A stretch of 64,000 bases of DNA from Orcinus orca (Eukaryota > Chordata > Mammalia > Artiodactyla > Delphinidae), in the NCBI RefSeq assembly GCF_937001465.1, contig NC_064561.1, positions 51,406,698 through 51,470,697 of the forward strand. The letters run 5' to 3'. Made by a program: the position numbers and the translations under genes. Below are positions 43,883-56,250 of this stretch, piece after piece. Below the pieces are notes generated by a model, which was not told the DNA's origin, did no database searches, and saw nothing but the letters and a program-made list of their open reading frames with translations. Each line of letters opens with the position of its first letter. Position 1 is the first letter of the stretch.

Positions 43883-44775
43883 ATGAGATGGCAAAAAAAT
43901 ATGTCACAGATGAAGGAGAGAGGTAAAAACCTGCAAGACCAAATAAATGAACAGAAAATAGGCAATCTACCTGAAAAAGAATTCAGAGTAATGACAGTAA
44001 AGATGATCCAGAATCTCGGAAATAGAATGGAAGCAAAGATTGAGAGAATACAAGAAATGTCTAACAAAGATCTAGAAGAACTAAAGAACAAAAAAACAGA
44101 GCTGAACAACACAATAACTGAAATGAAAAATACACTAGAAGGAATCAATAACAGAATAACTGAGTCAGAAGAACAAGTAAGTGAGCTGGCAGCAGACAAA
44201 ATGGTGGAAATAACTGCTGAGGAGCAGAATAAATAGAAAAGAATGAAAAGAATTGAAGACAATCTCAGAGACGTCTGGGACAACACTAAACAAACCAACA
44301 TTTTAATTATAGGGATCCCAGAAGAAGAAGAGAAAAAGAAAGGGTCTGAGAAAATATTTGAAGAGATTATAGTCGAAAACTTCCCTAACATGGGAAAGGA
44401 AATAGTGACCCAAGTCCAGAAGCACAGAGAGTCCCATACAGGATAAACCCTAGGAAAAACACACCAAGACACATATTAATTAAACTAAGAAAAATTAGAT
44501 TCAAAGAGAAAATATTAAAAGCAGCAAGGGAAAAACAAAAAATAACATACAAAGGAATCCCCATAAGGTTATCAGCTGATTTTTCAGAAGAAACTCTGCA
44601 GGTCAGAAGGAAGTGGCAGGATATACTTAAAGTGATGACAGAGAAAAACCTACAACCAAGATTACTCTACCCAGCAAAGATCTCATTCAGATTCAACAGA
44701 GGAATCAAAAGCTTTTCAGACAAGCAAAAGCTAAGAGAATTCAACACCACCAAACCAGCTTTACAGCAATATTAG
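43883..44775 (+). pseudogene. LINE-1 ORF1 (RNA-binding chaperone) remnant
   Basis: ORF1p normally coats LINE-1 RNA as a trimer in cytoplasmic particles. Here the start at 43883 opens 117 codons of charged, heptad-like coiled coil, ending at a TAG (44234-44236). The same frame resumes at 44243 and carries the conserved central (RRM-like) region ('LIIGIPEEEE', near 44305) until a TAA at 44444-44446. The downstream C-terminal RNA-binding domain ('YKGIPIRLSADFS', near 44550) lies one frame away, up to a TAG at 44773, so a net -1 (or +2) shift lies near 44410-44430. One stop and one frameshift thus separate three readable pieces. The overall length is normal for the family. No functional product is expected. 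Confidence 0.92.
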
Positions 44776-44844
44776 AGAGACTTCTCTAGGCAGGAAACAC
44801 AAAAGAAAAAGGCCCACAAAAACAAACCCAAAACAATTAAGAAA

Positions 44845-47800
44845 ATGGTAATAGGAACATACATATCGATAGTAACCTTAAATGTAAATGGATTAAATGC
44901 CCCAACCAAAAGACACAGACTGGCTGGATGGATACAAAAACAAGACCTGTATATATGCTGTCTACAAGTGACCCACTTCAGACCTAGGGACACATACAGA
45001 CTGAAAGTGAAGGGATGGAAAAAGATATTCCATGCAAATGGAAATCAAAAGAAAGCTGGAGTAGCAATACACATATCAGATAAAATAGACTGTAAAATAA
45101 AGACTGTTACAAGAGATAAGGAGGGACACTACATAATGACCAAAGGATCAATCCAAGAAGAAGATATAACAATTATAAATGTTTATGCATCCAACATAGG
45201 AGCACCTCAATACATGAGGCAAATGCTAGCAACCATGAAAGGAGAAATCGACAGCAACAAAATAATAGTTGGGGACTTTAACACCCCACTTACACCAACA
45301 GACAGATCATCCAAACAGAAAATAAATAAGGAAACACAAGCTTTAAATGACACAATAGACCAGATAGATTTAATTGATATTTATAGAACATTCCACCCAA
45401 AAATGGCAGAACACACTTTCTTCTCAAGTGCACACGGAACATGCTCTAGGATAGATCACATCTTGGGTCACAAATCAAGCCTCGGAAAATTTAAGAAAAT
45501 TGAAATTGTATCAAGCATCTTTTCTGACCACAACACTATGAGATTGGAAATCAATTACAGGAAAAAAAACTGTAAAAAACACAGATACATGAAGGCTAAA
45601 CAGTGCGCTACTAAATAACCAAGAGATCACTGAAGAAATCAAACAAGAAATTAAAAAAATACATAGAAACAAATGACAATGAAAACACGATGACCCAAAA
45701 CCTATGGGACGTAGCAAAAGCAGTTCTAAGATGGAAGTTTATAGCAATTCAATCTCAGCTCAAGAAACAAAAAAAATCTCAAATAAACAACTTAACCTAT
45801 ACTTAAAATTACTAGAGGAAGAACAAAGAAAACCCAAAATCAGCAGAAGGAAAGAAATCATAAAGATCAGAGCAGAAATAAATGAAATAGAAATGAAGAA
45901 AACAGTAGCAAAGATCAATGAAACTAAAAGCTGGTTCTTTGAGAAGATATATAAAATTGATAGACCCTTAGCCAGACTCATCAAGAAAAAAAGGAAGAGG
46001 ATGCAAATCAATAAAATTAGAAATGAAAAAAGGAGAAATCACAACTGACACTACAGAAATACAAAGGATTATAAAAGACTACTACAAACAACTATATGCT
46101 GATAAAAGGTACAGCCACGAAGAAATGGACAAATTTTTGGAAAGGTACAGTTTTCCAAGACTGAACCAGGAAGAATTAGAAAATATAAACAGACCTATCA
46201 CAAGTAATGAAATCAAACTGTAATTAAAATTCTTCCAACAAAGAAAAGTCCAGGATCAGACGGCTTCACAAGCAAATTCTATCAAACATTTAGAGAAGAG
46301 CTAACACTGATCCCTCTCAAACTCTCCCAAAAAACTGCAGAGGGAGAAACACTCCCAAATTCATTCTATGAAGCCACCATCACCCTGATACCAAAACCAG
46401 AAAAACGTATCACAAAAAAAGAAAGTTATAGACCAATATCACTGATAAACATAGATGCAAAAATCCTGAACAAAATACTAGCAAACAGAATCCAACAACA
46501 CATTAAAAGGATCATACATCATGATCAAGTGGGATTTATCCCAGGGATGCAAGGCTTCTTCAATATATGCAAATCAATCAATGTGATACCCCTCATTAAC
46601 AAATTAAGGAATAAAAAGCATATGATCATCTCAATAGATGCAGAAAAAGCTTTTGACAAAATTCAATACCTATTTATGACAAAAACTCTCCAGAACATGG
46701 GCACAGAGGGAACCTACCTCAACATAATGAAGGCCATATATGACAAACCCACAGCAAGCATCATACTCAACGGTGAAAAACTGAAAGCATTTCCCCTAAG
46801 GTCAGGAACAAGACATGGTTGCCCACTCTCACCACTCTTATTCAACATAGTTTTGGAAGTCCTAGCCACGGCAATCAAAGAAGAAAAATAAATAAAAGGA
46901 ATACAAATTGGAAAAGAAGAAGTAAAACTGTCACTGTTTGCAGATGACATGATACTAGACATAGAAAATCCTAAAGATGCCATGAGAAAACTGCTAAAAC
47001 TAATCGAGGAATTTGGTAAGGTTGCAGGATACAAAATGAATGCACATAAATCTCTGGCATTCCTATACAGCAACAATGAAAAATCAGAAAGAGAAATTAA
47101 GGAAACACTCCCATTTACCACTGCAACAAAAAGAATAAAATACCTAGGAATAAACCTACCTAAGGAGGTGAAAGACTTGTACTCAGAAAACTATGAAGCA
47201 CTGATGAAACAAATCAAAGATGACATAAACAGATGGAGAAATATACCACGTTCTTGGATTGGAAGAATCAATGTTGTGAAAATGATTATACTACCCAAAG
47301 CAATCTACAGATTCAATGCAATCCCCATCAAACTATCAATGGCATTCTTCACAGAATTAGAACAAAAAATTTTACAATGCTATGGAAACACAAAAGACCC
47401 CGAATATCCAAAGCAATCTTGAGAAAGAAAAACAGAGTTGGAGGAATGAGGCTCCCTGACTTCAAACCATACCACAAAGGTACAGTAATCAAGACAGTAT
47501 GGTACTGGCACAAAAACAGAAATATATATCAGTGGTACACGATGGAATGCCCAGAGATAAACCCACACATGTATGGGCACCTAATTTATGACAAAAGAGG
47601 CAAGAACATACAATGGAGAAAAGACAGCCTCTTCAATAAGTGGTGCTGGGCAAACTGGACAGCTACATGTAAAAGAATGAAATTAGAACACTCCCTAACA
47701 CCATATACAAAAAAAAACTCCAAATGGATTAAAGACCTAAATGTAAGACCAGACACTATAAAACTCTTATAGGAAAACACTCTTTGACATAAACTACAGC

Positions 47801-48863
47801 AAGATCTTTTTTTGACCCACCGCCTACAGTAACAGAAATGAAAACAAAAATAAACAAATGGGACTTAATTAAACTTAAAAGCTTTTGCACAGCAAAGGAA
47901 ACCATAAACAAGACAAAAAGACAACCCTCAGAATGGGAGAAAATATTTGCAAATGAAACAACAGACAAGGGATTAATCTCCAAAATATACAAACAGCTCA
48001 TGGAGCTCAATATCAAAAAAACAAACAATCCGGGGTTTCCCTGTTGGTGCAGTGGTTGAGAGTCTGCCTGCCGATACAGGGGACACGGGTTCGTGACCTG
48101 GTCGGGGAGGATCCCACATGCCGCGGAGCGGCTGGACCCGTGAGCCATGGCAACTGAGCCTGCGCGTCCGGAGCCTGTGCTCCGCAACAGGAGAGGCCAC
48201 AACAGTGAGAGGCCCGCGTACCGCAAAAAACAAACAAACAATCCAGTTAAAAATGGGTGGAAGACATAAATAGACATTTCACCAAGGAAGACACACAGAT
48301 GGCTAAAAGGCACATGAAAAGATGCTCAACATCACTAATTATTAGAGAAATGCAAATCAAAAGTACAATGAAGTATCACCTCACACCGGTCAGAATGGCC
48401 ATTATCAAAAAATATAGAAACAATAAATGCTGGAAAGGGTGTGTGGTGAAAAGGGAACCCTCCTGCACTGTTGGTGGGAATGTAAATTGATACAACCATT
48501 ATGGAAAACAGTATGGAAGTTCCTTCACAAACTAAAATTAGAACTACCATATGACTCAGCAATCCCACTATTGGGCATGTACCCCGAGAAAACCACATTC
48601 AAAAAGAGACATGTACCACAATGTTCACTGCAGCACTATTTACAATAGCCAGGACATGGAAGCAACCTAAATGTCCATGAACAGATGAATGGATAAAGAA
48701 GATATGGCACAAATATACAATGGAATATTACTCAGCCATAAAAGGAAACGAAATTGAGTTATTTGTTGTGAGGTGGATGGACCTAGAGTCTGTCATACAG
48801 AGTGAAGTAAGTCAGAAAGAGAAAAACAAATACCGTATGCTAATGCATATATATGGAATCTAA
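44845..48863 (+). pseudogene. LINE-1 ORF2 (endonuclease/reverse transcriptase) remnant
   Basis: The first 257 codons encode the APE-like endonuclease. Readable catalytic elements are LNVNG near residue 14, GDFN at residues 143-146 and SDHN at 227-230, but the usual QETH reads QVTH (codon 44968-44970), so the metal-binding glutamate is lost. The frame fails near 45560-45618. The rest continues in pieces: 45704-46048, 46023-46223, a long RT frame from about 46225 to 47405 with FADD at 46937-46948 and one nonsense TAA at 46889, then 47405-47772, 47838 to the SINE, and after the SINE 48257-48490 and 48427-48648. The C-terminal Cys/His motif is split by a frameshift near 48440. The natural stop is TAA 48861-48863. 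Without the SINE and its duplication the length is about 1,270 codons, normal for LINE-1. Confidence 0.94.
48032..48231 (+). mobile_element. CHR SINE nested in LINE-1 ORF2
   Basis: A sense CHR SINE with an A-box-like 'tggtgcagtgg' and a B box GGTTCGTGAC, with a short A/CAAA-rich tail. Its target duplication 'aaacaaacaatcc' occurs at 48019-48031 and 48232-48244, inside the ORF2 coding sequence. It therefore arrived after the LINE-1. The minus-strand frame at 47756-48313 is a SINE/LINE shadow. Confidence 0.95.
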
Positions 48864-49224
48864 AAAAAAAAAAAAATGGTACTGATGAACCTAGTTGCAG
48901 GGCAGGAATAAAGATGTAGACATAGAGAATGGACTTGAGGACACATGGTGGGAGAGGGAAGCTGGGGCAAAGTGAGAGTAGCATTGACATATATACACTA
49001 CCAAATGTAAAACAGATAGCTAGTGGGAAGCAGCAGCATAGCACAGAGACACCAGCTCAGTGCTTTGTGACCACCTAGAGGGGTGGGATAGGGAGGATGG
49101 GAGGGCAGCTCAGGAGGGAGGGGATGTGGGGACATGTGTATGCATATGGCTGATTCAGTTTGTTGTACAACAGAAACTAACACAGTATTGTGAAGCAATT
49201 ACGCTCCAATAAAGATCTATTAAA
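48864..49224 (+). terminator. LINE-1 3' UTR with poly-A signal
   Basis: About 360 bp begin just after the ORF2 stop with an A run. A G-rich tract at 49080-49105 has five runs of three or more G and continues with more G runs to 49135. AATAAA at 49208-49213 precedes the A tail (49222-49230). This is the usual LINE-1 3' end layout; the short final A tail is a sign of age or of an imperfect copy. Confidence 0.88.
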
Positions 49225-49240
49225 AAAAAATCGTAAGGGA

Positions 49241-50009
49241 GGTGGAAGTCTTCTAAAGTGGTTACCAAGAATGCTGATTGGAAATGGTGGTAGAGAGGAA
49301 GTGAGGGAGGATCTTAAGGATTCTCTAAGAGCCTTACTTTTTTCAATTAGGCTGGTCTGGTTGCTTCCCTGAGAGTCACTTTCTCCCTCCAATAAAGGAA
49401 ATATCACTAAAGTAACTGAGGAAATGACTCCCTTTTTGTGGAGGTAGAGCAAAATGATGCCAAAATGATAGAATTCGAGCAAAAACAGAAAACAACCACC
49501 CGCCTCCAAATAACTCCCCCGTTGGCCTGTTCTGTTCTCTGAAGTACCCACTATTAGGGCTTCTCCTGTGGATGAAAGTTCAGCACTGGTAAAGGTCCTA
49601 TTAAAATGGAAATATTTCCTACGATCAAAGGTAGAAGTGGGTACGTGAATAGGATTTCACTGTACAGAAAAGTCCAAGTTGGGGGTAGGGGTCCTAGTAA
49701 GGAGATTCCGATGAACCAAGGGACAGCATTGTCAGCCCAGGTAATACTGGGGCCCTGAAGAGCAGAGATGACTGATTCTCCCCAATTCCTTCCCTGCATC
49801 TGTTGCCCTAGTGTGATCCCCAAAGGAAAGCTTAGCCTTGGCCTGCTCCTCTTTATGACTGATGGCACACCACAGCCCATCTACCCAGAATCTGCAGGAA
49901 CCGCTTCCATTAGTCGTTTAGATTGACCACAGTTGTGCACTATGGTAGGAACTAGGGGCTCAAAGATGAGTAAGTCCATCTGGTTAGGGATTCAGATTCC
50001 CACTTTGCC
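49241..50009. other. single-copy DNA, no gene seen
   Basis: Minus-strand frames at 49177-49880 have no domain. Nothing else was recognised. Confidence 0.45.
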
Positions 50010-50180
50010 GTCTATTCATTTCTTCAACAAATATTTACGGAGTACCAACTACATGATAGGAGCTGGGACTACGGTAATGAAAATGACAGGCATGAGTAAT
50101 TTCCAGAAGCTTCTATACCTAGGAATGGTAGAGAATACATGTTGGCTACATAAACAAATAAACAAAATACACAATCTACT
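50010..50180 (+). repeat. ancient repeat scrap, family of 14575
   Basis: 'cttcaacaaatatttacgga', 'gtaccaactacatgatagga' and 'gctacataaacaaataaac' follow the family order. Confidence 0.6.
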
Positions 50181-51189
50181 ATGCATTTAATCTATCACAG
50201 ATTTTCTCTGAATTCAATGATATCCTCAGAGTATATCCAAAACTTCAGCAGAGAAATGAACAGAAACCTGCGTGCCTATGGCTACTAGCATCCATCCAAA
50301 CCAATGTGTTGTAATGTCCCTGTTTTTCTAAGTAAGCCCCAAATACCTCAGGAGCTGTATTCAGGCAGCAGAAATCTGGCTGCATATTCCCAGGTCGGTG
50401 CCATTCAATCTCAAACTTAACATGGTTCCAATGCAGAGAAGCAATATGACAGAGGAGCAATATGAAGGAAGAAGCAAGCTGCAGGGGTTGCAGAGAAGAA
50501 AGGTGATGCAAACAATTGAGGCAGAAGAGTGTGCAGTACTTGATGAACTGTTGGGAATTCAGAAGCCTCTGTGACCTTTGAGAAACTTCACCAAAATTCT
50601 AATCTTCAGAGATAGGCAATATGTAAGACATCTGTGAAGGTCAAGACACTCTCCAAGCTCATAACAGAAGGGACCCTTTCTCCCTGCTGGTCCCTAGCCT
50701 GACACTGCTCATGAGGAACTAACCAGCAACCATCAAAGATCAGCTCCAACATGTCCTTTCCGCACGACCAGGACTGCTGGGAGGTGGTGAACTTCATTTT
50801 CTTATGTTTTTGTGGCTTCTGAGTGTGGATTTCCATTTGTGTCAAGCCAATGAATGGTAAATATCAAGTCCTTGACTTTCTCAGACCTGTGGGACCGGTG
50901 TAGAAAAAATAAAAGGGCTCTCAATAGTTTTATGCTCCTTTCTTAAGCTGACCTCTCCTCTCTGTTTAGAGTTCTATTGCTTGGTGTACAGAGAAGTAAT
51001 AAAACACGGCAGAGCACAGTACAAGGTTAAGATGTCATACATCCACGTTGGGGAGTATTATGAAACGGTTCCATGAGACTCAGAAGCAGCCTCAAACCTC
51101 AAACCTGAGTCCCTGGCTCTTCTTCTTCTGTTTAAATTACTGCCCTAGCATTCTGTAAACTGACGCCGTCTGCCCTAGGAATATAATTT
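50181..51189. other. single-copy DNA, no gene seen
   Basis: Nothing was recognised. Confidence 0.45.
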
Positions 51190-51425
51190 ATATTATAGTC
51201 TCCGGCATCAAACTGTTTTAGTTGAAGTCCCAGCTAAACAATTTAATGTGTGACCTTGGAAAAATCACTTCGCCTTCAGAAGCCTCAGTTTCTTCATCTA
51301 TAAAATGGAAACCAATAATAATGCCTATCTCATAGGGTTGCTTTAAGGATTAAATAGGAATGAGCTTTGAAGCTCTTAGCATAGCGCCTAGCAAATAGTC
51401 AACATTAAGGCACTTTGCTGCTATA
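51190..51425 (+). repeat. MIR SINE
   Basis: A nearly complete sense MIR: 'aatgtgtgaccttggaaaaa', 'cagtttcttcatctataaaa', 'atctcatagggttgctttaa' and 'agcatagcgcctagcaaat'. It is one of the best preserved in the window. Confidence 0.9.
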
Positions 51426-52299
51426 TTTATATATGTACGCATGTACACACATAGCTATGTCCTGCAGGGAAGAAGCTCAAGAAGGTTGGTCAAGAGCTTG
51501 AGTAATACACGTATACACACGATTGAATGAATACAAGTACATGTATGTGTGAATATCACCAAGCAAAGCATACCCTGGGGTGAGGTAAACCACTGACATC
51601 TGGGCCAAGGGCTGCCAGCTGAACTAGGAAGCAACAGGTCTATGAATTTTTCTTCTGCATCTGCCTAAATCTCTGTGAGTTTTTTGCCTACTAGATTATA
51701 ACTTATTTTACCTATGTTATATAATTTGCCTCTACCTTGGACATATATTTCTCTCTTCCAGAACACGTCATGGTGTCTCCTTTAATGACACCTCACACTC
51801 TTTCCTGCTGATCCCCCACAAACCGTCTCCATACCTGGCACCTGATCACACGCTCCTAGTAACAACCCTCCCACAAGTCCACTGGGGTTCTGTGTCTGCC
51901 GAGTCCCTGCAAAACAAACCCCAGTGGGCTCTCAGCTTTACCCCAGCTCTGTTTTCTTCCTTCACATCCCCCACTGCTTCCTTCTTTGGTGTTCTTCCCA
52001 CAGCATCCCATGCACCACACCCCATGTGCACATCTGTCATCAACTTCTTTGGTCTCACAATTGTTCTGTTTTTTCTCAGTAAACTTGTGGCTCATTATAA
52101 AATTAGCATTCCCTAAACCCACAAGCATGCATTTCCATGTGAACACGCACATACCCACACACACGCAGAACTTGGCTTTACTTTAGAGAGAGAATAACTA
52201 GGTACAGCATACATATAACAAGGAAAGAATCACAAATTACAAACTTTTTAAAAATTCCGTGCTGTGGGATCAACACATAGGCGAAGCCAAATCAGAAAG
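51426..52299. other. single-copy DNA with CA/TA-rich words
   Basis: Alternating 'tatatgtacgcatgtacaca' words lie at 51425-51550. The overlapping frames at 51846-52186 on both strands carry no domain. Confidence 0.45.
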
Positions 52300-52470
52300 T
52301 AGTGGCTTCACTGTTCCTTTTGCTCACAGACCCCTTTAAGATTATGAAAGTTATGAACTCCAGTCCTCAGGAAATGCACATGTGCGTGAGACTTTGCATA
52401 TAATTTCAGCGCAGGAGGATGAGTTTAGGTCCCTTATGTCTTTAAACCCCAGGTTAAGACTGTCTGCTAT
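52300..52470 (+). repeat. MER20-type hAT fossil
   Basis: 'tgctcacagacccctttaag', 'aggaaatgcacatgtgcgtg' and 'tttgcatataatttcagcgc' match the MER20 layout of a non-autonomous hAT element. Confidence 0.7.
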
Positions 52471-52539
52471 AGAGATGCCTTGGATGTTATAGTAAGTAAA
52501 AAAATATAAATAAACAAGCAGTACACACCCTACTTGTGC

Positions 52540-52735
52540 CAAGAACTTCACATGCAATGTCTCTGCTTTTCTCAATATTCCTGCAACTTAGATAATACTG
52601 TTCCCATTTTGTAAATGAAGAAACAAGGGCTCAAAGAAATTAAACAATTTATCTCAAAGCCAGTCATCTGGTAAATAACAGAGCTGGGATTTGGTCTAAC
52701 GCATGCCCCCCCAGCCCACTCTGCCCTCTGGTCTT
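52540..52735 (-). repeat. MIR SINE, antisense
   Basis: 'ttcccattttgtaaatgaag', 'aaacaagggctcaaagaaat' and 'acagagctgggatttggtct' are the reverse complement of the MIR centre and head. Confidence 0.85.
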
Positions 52736-53399
52736 TGGACCTCAATTGATCTCCAGGTTGGCACCATCAACTATCCAAGCCCACCTTATACTGAGTCCCT
52801 GAGCATTTAGAGAACTGATTCAAATAACAAGCCTTGGTTTAATGCCAGGAGGACGACTAGAATTCGCTGCAGATAGTTCTATACTAGCTGTAGTCATCAG
52901 CTCTGACATGCCACTCAGATCAGAGTTGCATGTTGCCTCCAAAACATTCTAGACAATGCGATTCCCATGCACCAAATCCTCCACATAATTTATACAGAAA
53001 CAGCCCTGCATCTTGGTTTGAGTTTTCCACAGACTTGTCTCAATAGAGTTAGAAAGCTTTGATGCAGTGCTTAATTTTCAATTCCTATTGTCTTTTTAAA
53101 AAAGAGCACTCACAAGTGTAGCCCGACACACCTTTGCAGCTGTCATCGTGTCAGCATTCTGACATGCAATGACCATAGGATTTGTCTTCCAATTCTAACT
53201 ATTTCTACTGGAGGAAGGAACTTTACACAGTGGGAAAATATGTTGCCCTTTGCTTTGTTTCCTTTCCTTCTGGGGGAGAGTTATTCATGTGTGTCTTGAA
53301 TACAATAAGAAATAGCACACGCCACTATCAGGATGTTCTCGGAAACATTATTTTGTGCTTTTGTTCTCATAGCTGGATTCCACTGTAATTCTCACGTGG
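52736..53399. other. single-copy DNA, no gene seen
   Basis: Nothing was recognised. Confidence 0.45.
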
Positions 53400-53760
53400 C
53401 AGGAGTAAACTATTAATAGGATTCCGACATTTTTTTTTTTCTAGCAAACCCTGGAGAAGTCTCCTTTGCCATGTGAGTGAATGGCAGATTGGATCTTGAC
53501 ATGACACATCGATTTAGTTTCCAAAACAGTAACTTCACTAAATAAATCATTTCAGCGCTTGACTCTTATTTATACATGCAAACCTGGTTTTCATTTGTTG
53601 GACCCGGACAGGAGGAAAGCTAATAATCTCATCAAAAGCTGAATATTTTCCATTTTGGAAATGGCACAAATTTCATAATCACATGACCTGAACCCTGCCA
53701 CGGGCGGGTAAACCAAACACCTCCCTCATATGTCTTACAGACACACAGCACTGACCCAGG
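53400..53760. promoter_or_regulatory. candidate conserved non-coding element
   Basis: About 360 repeat-free bases with dense, ordered motifs: 'atgacacatcgatttagttt' (ATCGAT), 'ctaaataaatcatttcagcg', an A/T-rich 'cttatttatacatgcaaacc' and 'tttccattttggaaatggca' (an inverted CATTTTG/CCATTTT-type palindrome). The texture fits a conserved enhancer. This is not evidence of function. Confidence 0.3.
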
Positions 53761-56099
53761 AGGACTCTGGGCAGCTTGCAAGCATGAGTCTCAACTCAGG
53801 CCAATGACTGTTGACCTTCTCCCTAGCATCACGTTATCCGTTTCCAGCAGTGATATACTAAGAGGAAGAAAGGGGGGAAAGGTGAGAACAAAAACAGACA
53901 GTTTAAAATCTTGGGCAATCACCAGTAATATGAGCTTCAAAATAAATTAAAGGAACTGAACTTATAAATTAGGTTCCTCTCATAGTAAGAAACCTGATTC
54001 AATTTATCTGGAAGAGATTCCAACTTTATAAGCTGGGATATATGGGCTCTGAGAAGATACATCTACCTCTGGTAGTCCCCACACTGGCATCAAAGTCCAC
54101 CCATAATTCCTTAAGCACTGTCCTCTCTTATATAATTCTCTTTTAGTGTATAAGGAAATAGCAAGTTCCACACATCTTTGGTGGCAGGGTGGGTTCGCCG
54201 ATCTCTTCCTTCCCTCTGATCCCCTTTATCTCAGTTTTGGTGGGAGGGAGGTCTTCTAACATAATAATGCATCAGTTATGCTGAGGGAACAAGAGAGAAT
54301 CTTGTGAGTTTATTGGTGTACAGTTATTACTCTGATATTCTGAGGATCTGGAGCAAACTAACCTTGTTGGCTACAGAAGAAAGATACTGACCTGAAATGG
54401 GAGTGTCTCTATAACAAGGGATATGGCTGGGAACCTGGGAGAGTGTAAAAAGGACAGAAGGAATGAAGGAGATCAAGGAGGAACACTCAGGGACCCAGGA
54501 AGGGCAACTTGAGGGAAGTAGGAAAGATACCTTTGCACCCTCCCAGGCACATCTGTCATTGGCTGTAGGTAAAAGTCTATCTTTCCCTTTGGTGGACCCA
54601 TCCTACAAGCCTTCCAGCTATCATGCAGCATGCCAGCAGCATTACTTCTTGCATTACATGGCTCCTCTTCCCAGACAGCTCTCACCTCACAGGCTGACGC
54701 TCAGAAAGAGTAAAGAAGGAAGAAGGGGGTCCTAGAGTAGGGTGTAAAGGAAACTAACGTTCCTTGTCTACACCAACCTTTGGTCCAGAGCTGGCCCCAT
54801 TTGGAAATTTAAGTGAAGATCCTCCTTTTGCAGAAGAGGAAGGTTTTTTTCTTCATCCTCCTGGAGAAGTCCTTGGGGGGCTGATTCCAGGCTTTGGGGG
54901 CAACCTTCTACAGTTGGAAAATACCTCAGATATCAGACGGTGTAACTGTAGCTTCAGGTGTTCACAAAGCTTCTAAAGTTGTGAGAAGATGGCTATATGG
55001 CCCTAGTACGGAGAGCATTTGGGTTTTACAGGCAACTGAAGAAGGCAGGGTAACTTTGGTGTCAAGATCAAAGATGGAGGATGCTCGAGCACCCTCTTTG
55101 GTGGTGAGATTTGGGATTTCAGAGCAGTGTCCTCTCATCTTCCTTGCATTTGTGTGGTCTTTTTCTGCTTGATTTTATATTGCTACTTTCAGTTTAATTT
55201 GTTCCAGTTCTAAGAGGATTATGCTTTCAGTACCATCCTTGTGATGATTAATGTGTACTAATTGTTTTACCTTTGAATCAAGACTCTTTGGAGCTGTCTA
55301 GGCAAAATCTCCCTTTTGTAGGAGGCACGGCTGATGAGCAGGAATCCCAGGGGAACCTCTACTCTGCTTCAGGTTGATGTAAGGAGAGAGACTAAAGGAA
55401 GTGCAGAAAGTAGCTTCCTTTCTGATTGCGCCCCAATGGAAATCATGTTGTCCCACACATTGTATTAACTACTCTGGTGGCTGAAAAAACAGAATCAGTC
55501 TGAGTGGTTAAAGAGGCCCTAATGAGAACCTTTACTGCTATGTGGCTTGCTTTTGTCATATTCTAGGAAGCAAGGCTGTGATTTCTCATCTCTGTGGCCT
55601 GGCTCAGCCAAGAGAGCAGTGGTCTAACGAGCGATGTAAATCAAATCCCCTTCTGTCCACTGTTTCTCAGGTGGATGCGGACTACGAAGGCATGAGACGT
55701 AGAAGACCAGAAGGACGATGACAGTGGAAGAATAACACAGCCTGGGATATCCTTTGCTAGGAATAAACCCAGAGATCTCTTTCTTTCAAGCTTTTGTTCA
55801 AGCCTCATGTCCCTATAGACACTAAGTGGCAAACAGCCTTCTGAATTTTCAGAAGGCATATTTAAATTCACTGCAAAGGTCTGTAAGTTTCATTCCATGA
55901 ACATTTCCTAAAATTGTCGCCAACGTTCACAAAAACTACTACCATTGAAAAGAAAGAAAAGGGAGAAGAAGCGGAGAAAAAGAGAGAGAAGGGGAGACAG
56001 GCAAAGATGAGCAATTTTGCAATTTCGTAAGGTTCTCTTTTAACTGTGTAATTCCAATTTTAGTTGTCATTCAGGCTGAATGACATATTCTAGCCAGTT
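53761..56099. other. single-copy DNA, no gene seen
   Basis: About 2.3 kb without a recognisable repeat or gene. A purine-rich run lies at about 55945-55998. The frames at 54463-55172 show no domain and no codon signature. Confidence 0.45.
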
Positions 56100-56250
56100 G
56101 CTTCTGAAGCTGGCGGCATGTCAGGAATACCTGGGGAACTTTATGAAAAGTCAAAGTCCCTGGGCCCCAAACCCACTCCCCATTCCCTATGCACACCTGC
56201 TTCCCAATACAGGCATTGTATAGGACCCAGGAATTTTAATTTTTTTTAAA
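56100..56250 (+). repeat. MER5A-like hAT fossil, degenerate
   Basis: 'ggcggcatgtcaggaatacc', 'tggggaactttatgaaaagt' and 'cctgggccccaaacccactc' keep the order of MER5-type elements. Confidence 0.5.

Larger units (their letters stand above)
42790..49224 (+). mobile_element. full-length LINE-1 retrotransposon, inactivated
   Basis: The element runs from a 5' end 'agatggcggggtggg' to a poly-A tail. It is flanked by 16-bp target duplications (42774-42789 'aaaaaatcataaggga'; 49225-49240 with one mismatch, 'aaaaaatcgtaaggga'). Subtracting the nested SINE gives about 6.2 kb, the usual full length. It holds a roughly 1.1-kb 5' UTR, ORF1, ORF2 and a 3' UTR. Both ORFs carry several frameshifts and stops and the endonuclease lacks a key residue, so it cannot move on its own. 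The family is the cetartiodactyl LINE-1 lineage. The mismatch in the duplications, the multiple lesions and the younger SINE inside it show that it is not a recent insertion. Confidence 0.96.

Noticed and set aside
43573..44472. A 299-residue minus-strand open frame, the longest in the window
   Set aside because: It lies antisense to LINE-1 ORF1. Its Ser/Phe/Leu-rich composition is what the complement of Lys/Glu-rich coding sequence gives.
47756..48313. A 185-residue minus-strand open frame
   Set aside because: It is made of antisense LINE-1 ORF2 and antisense SINE sequence. The same SINE-shadow peptide recurs at 23081-23558, 25662-26010 and 15175-15605.
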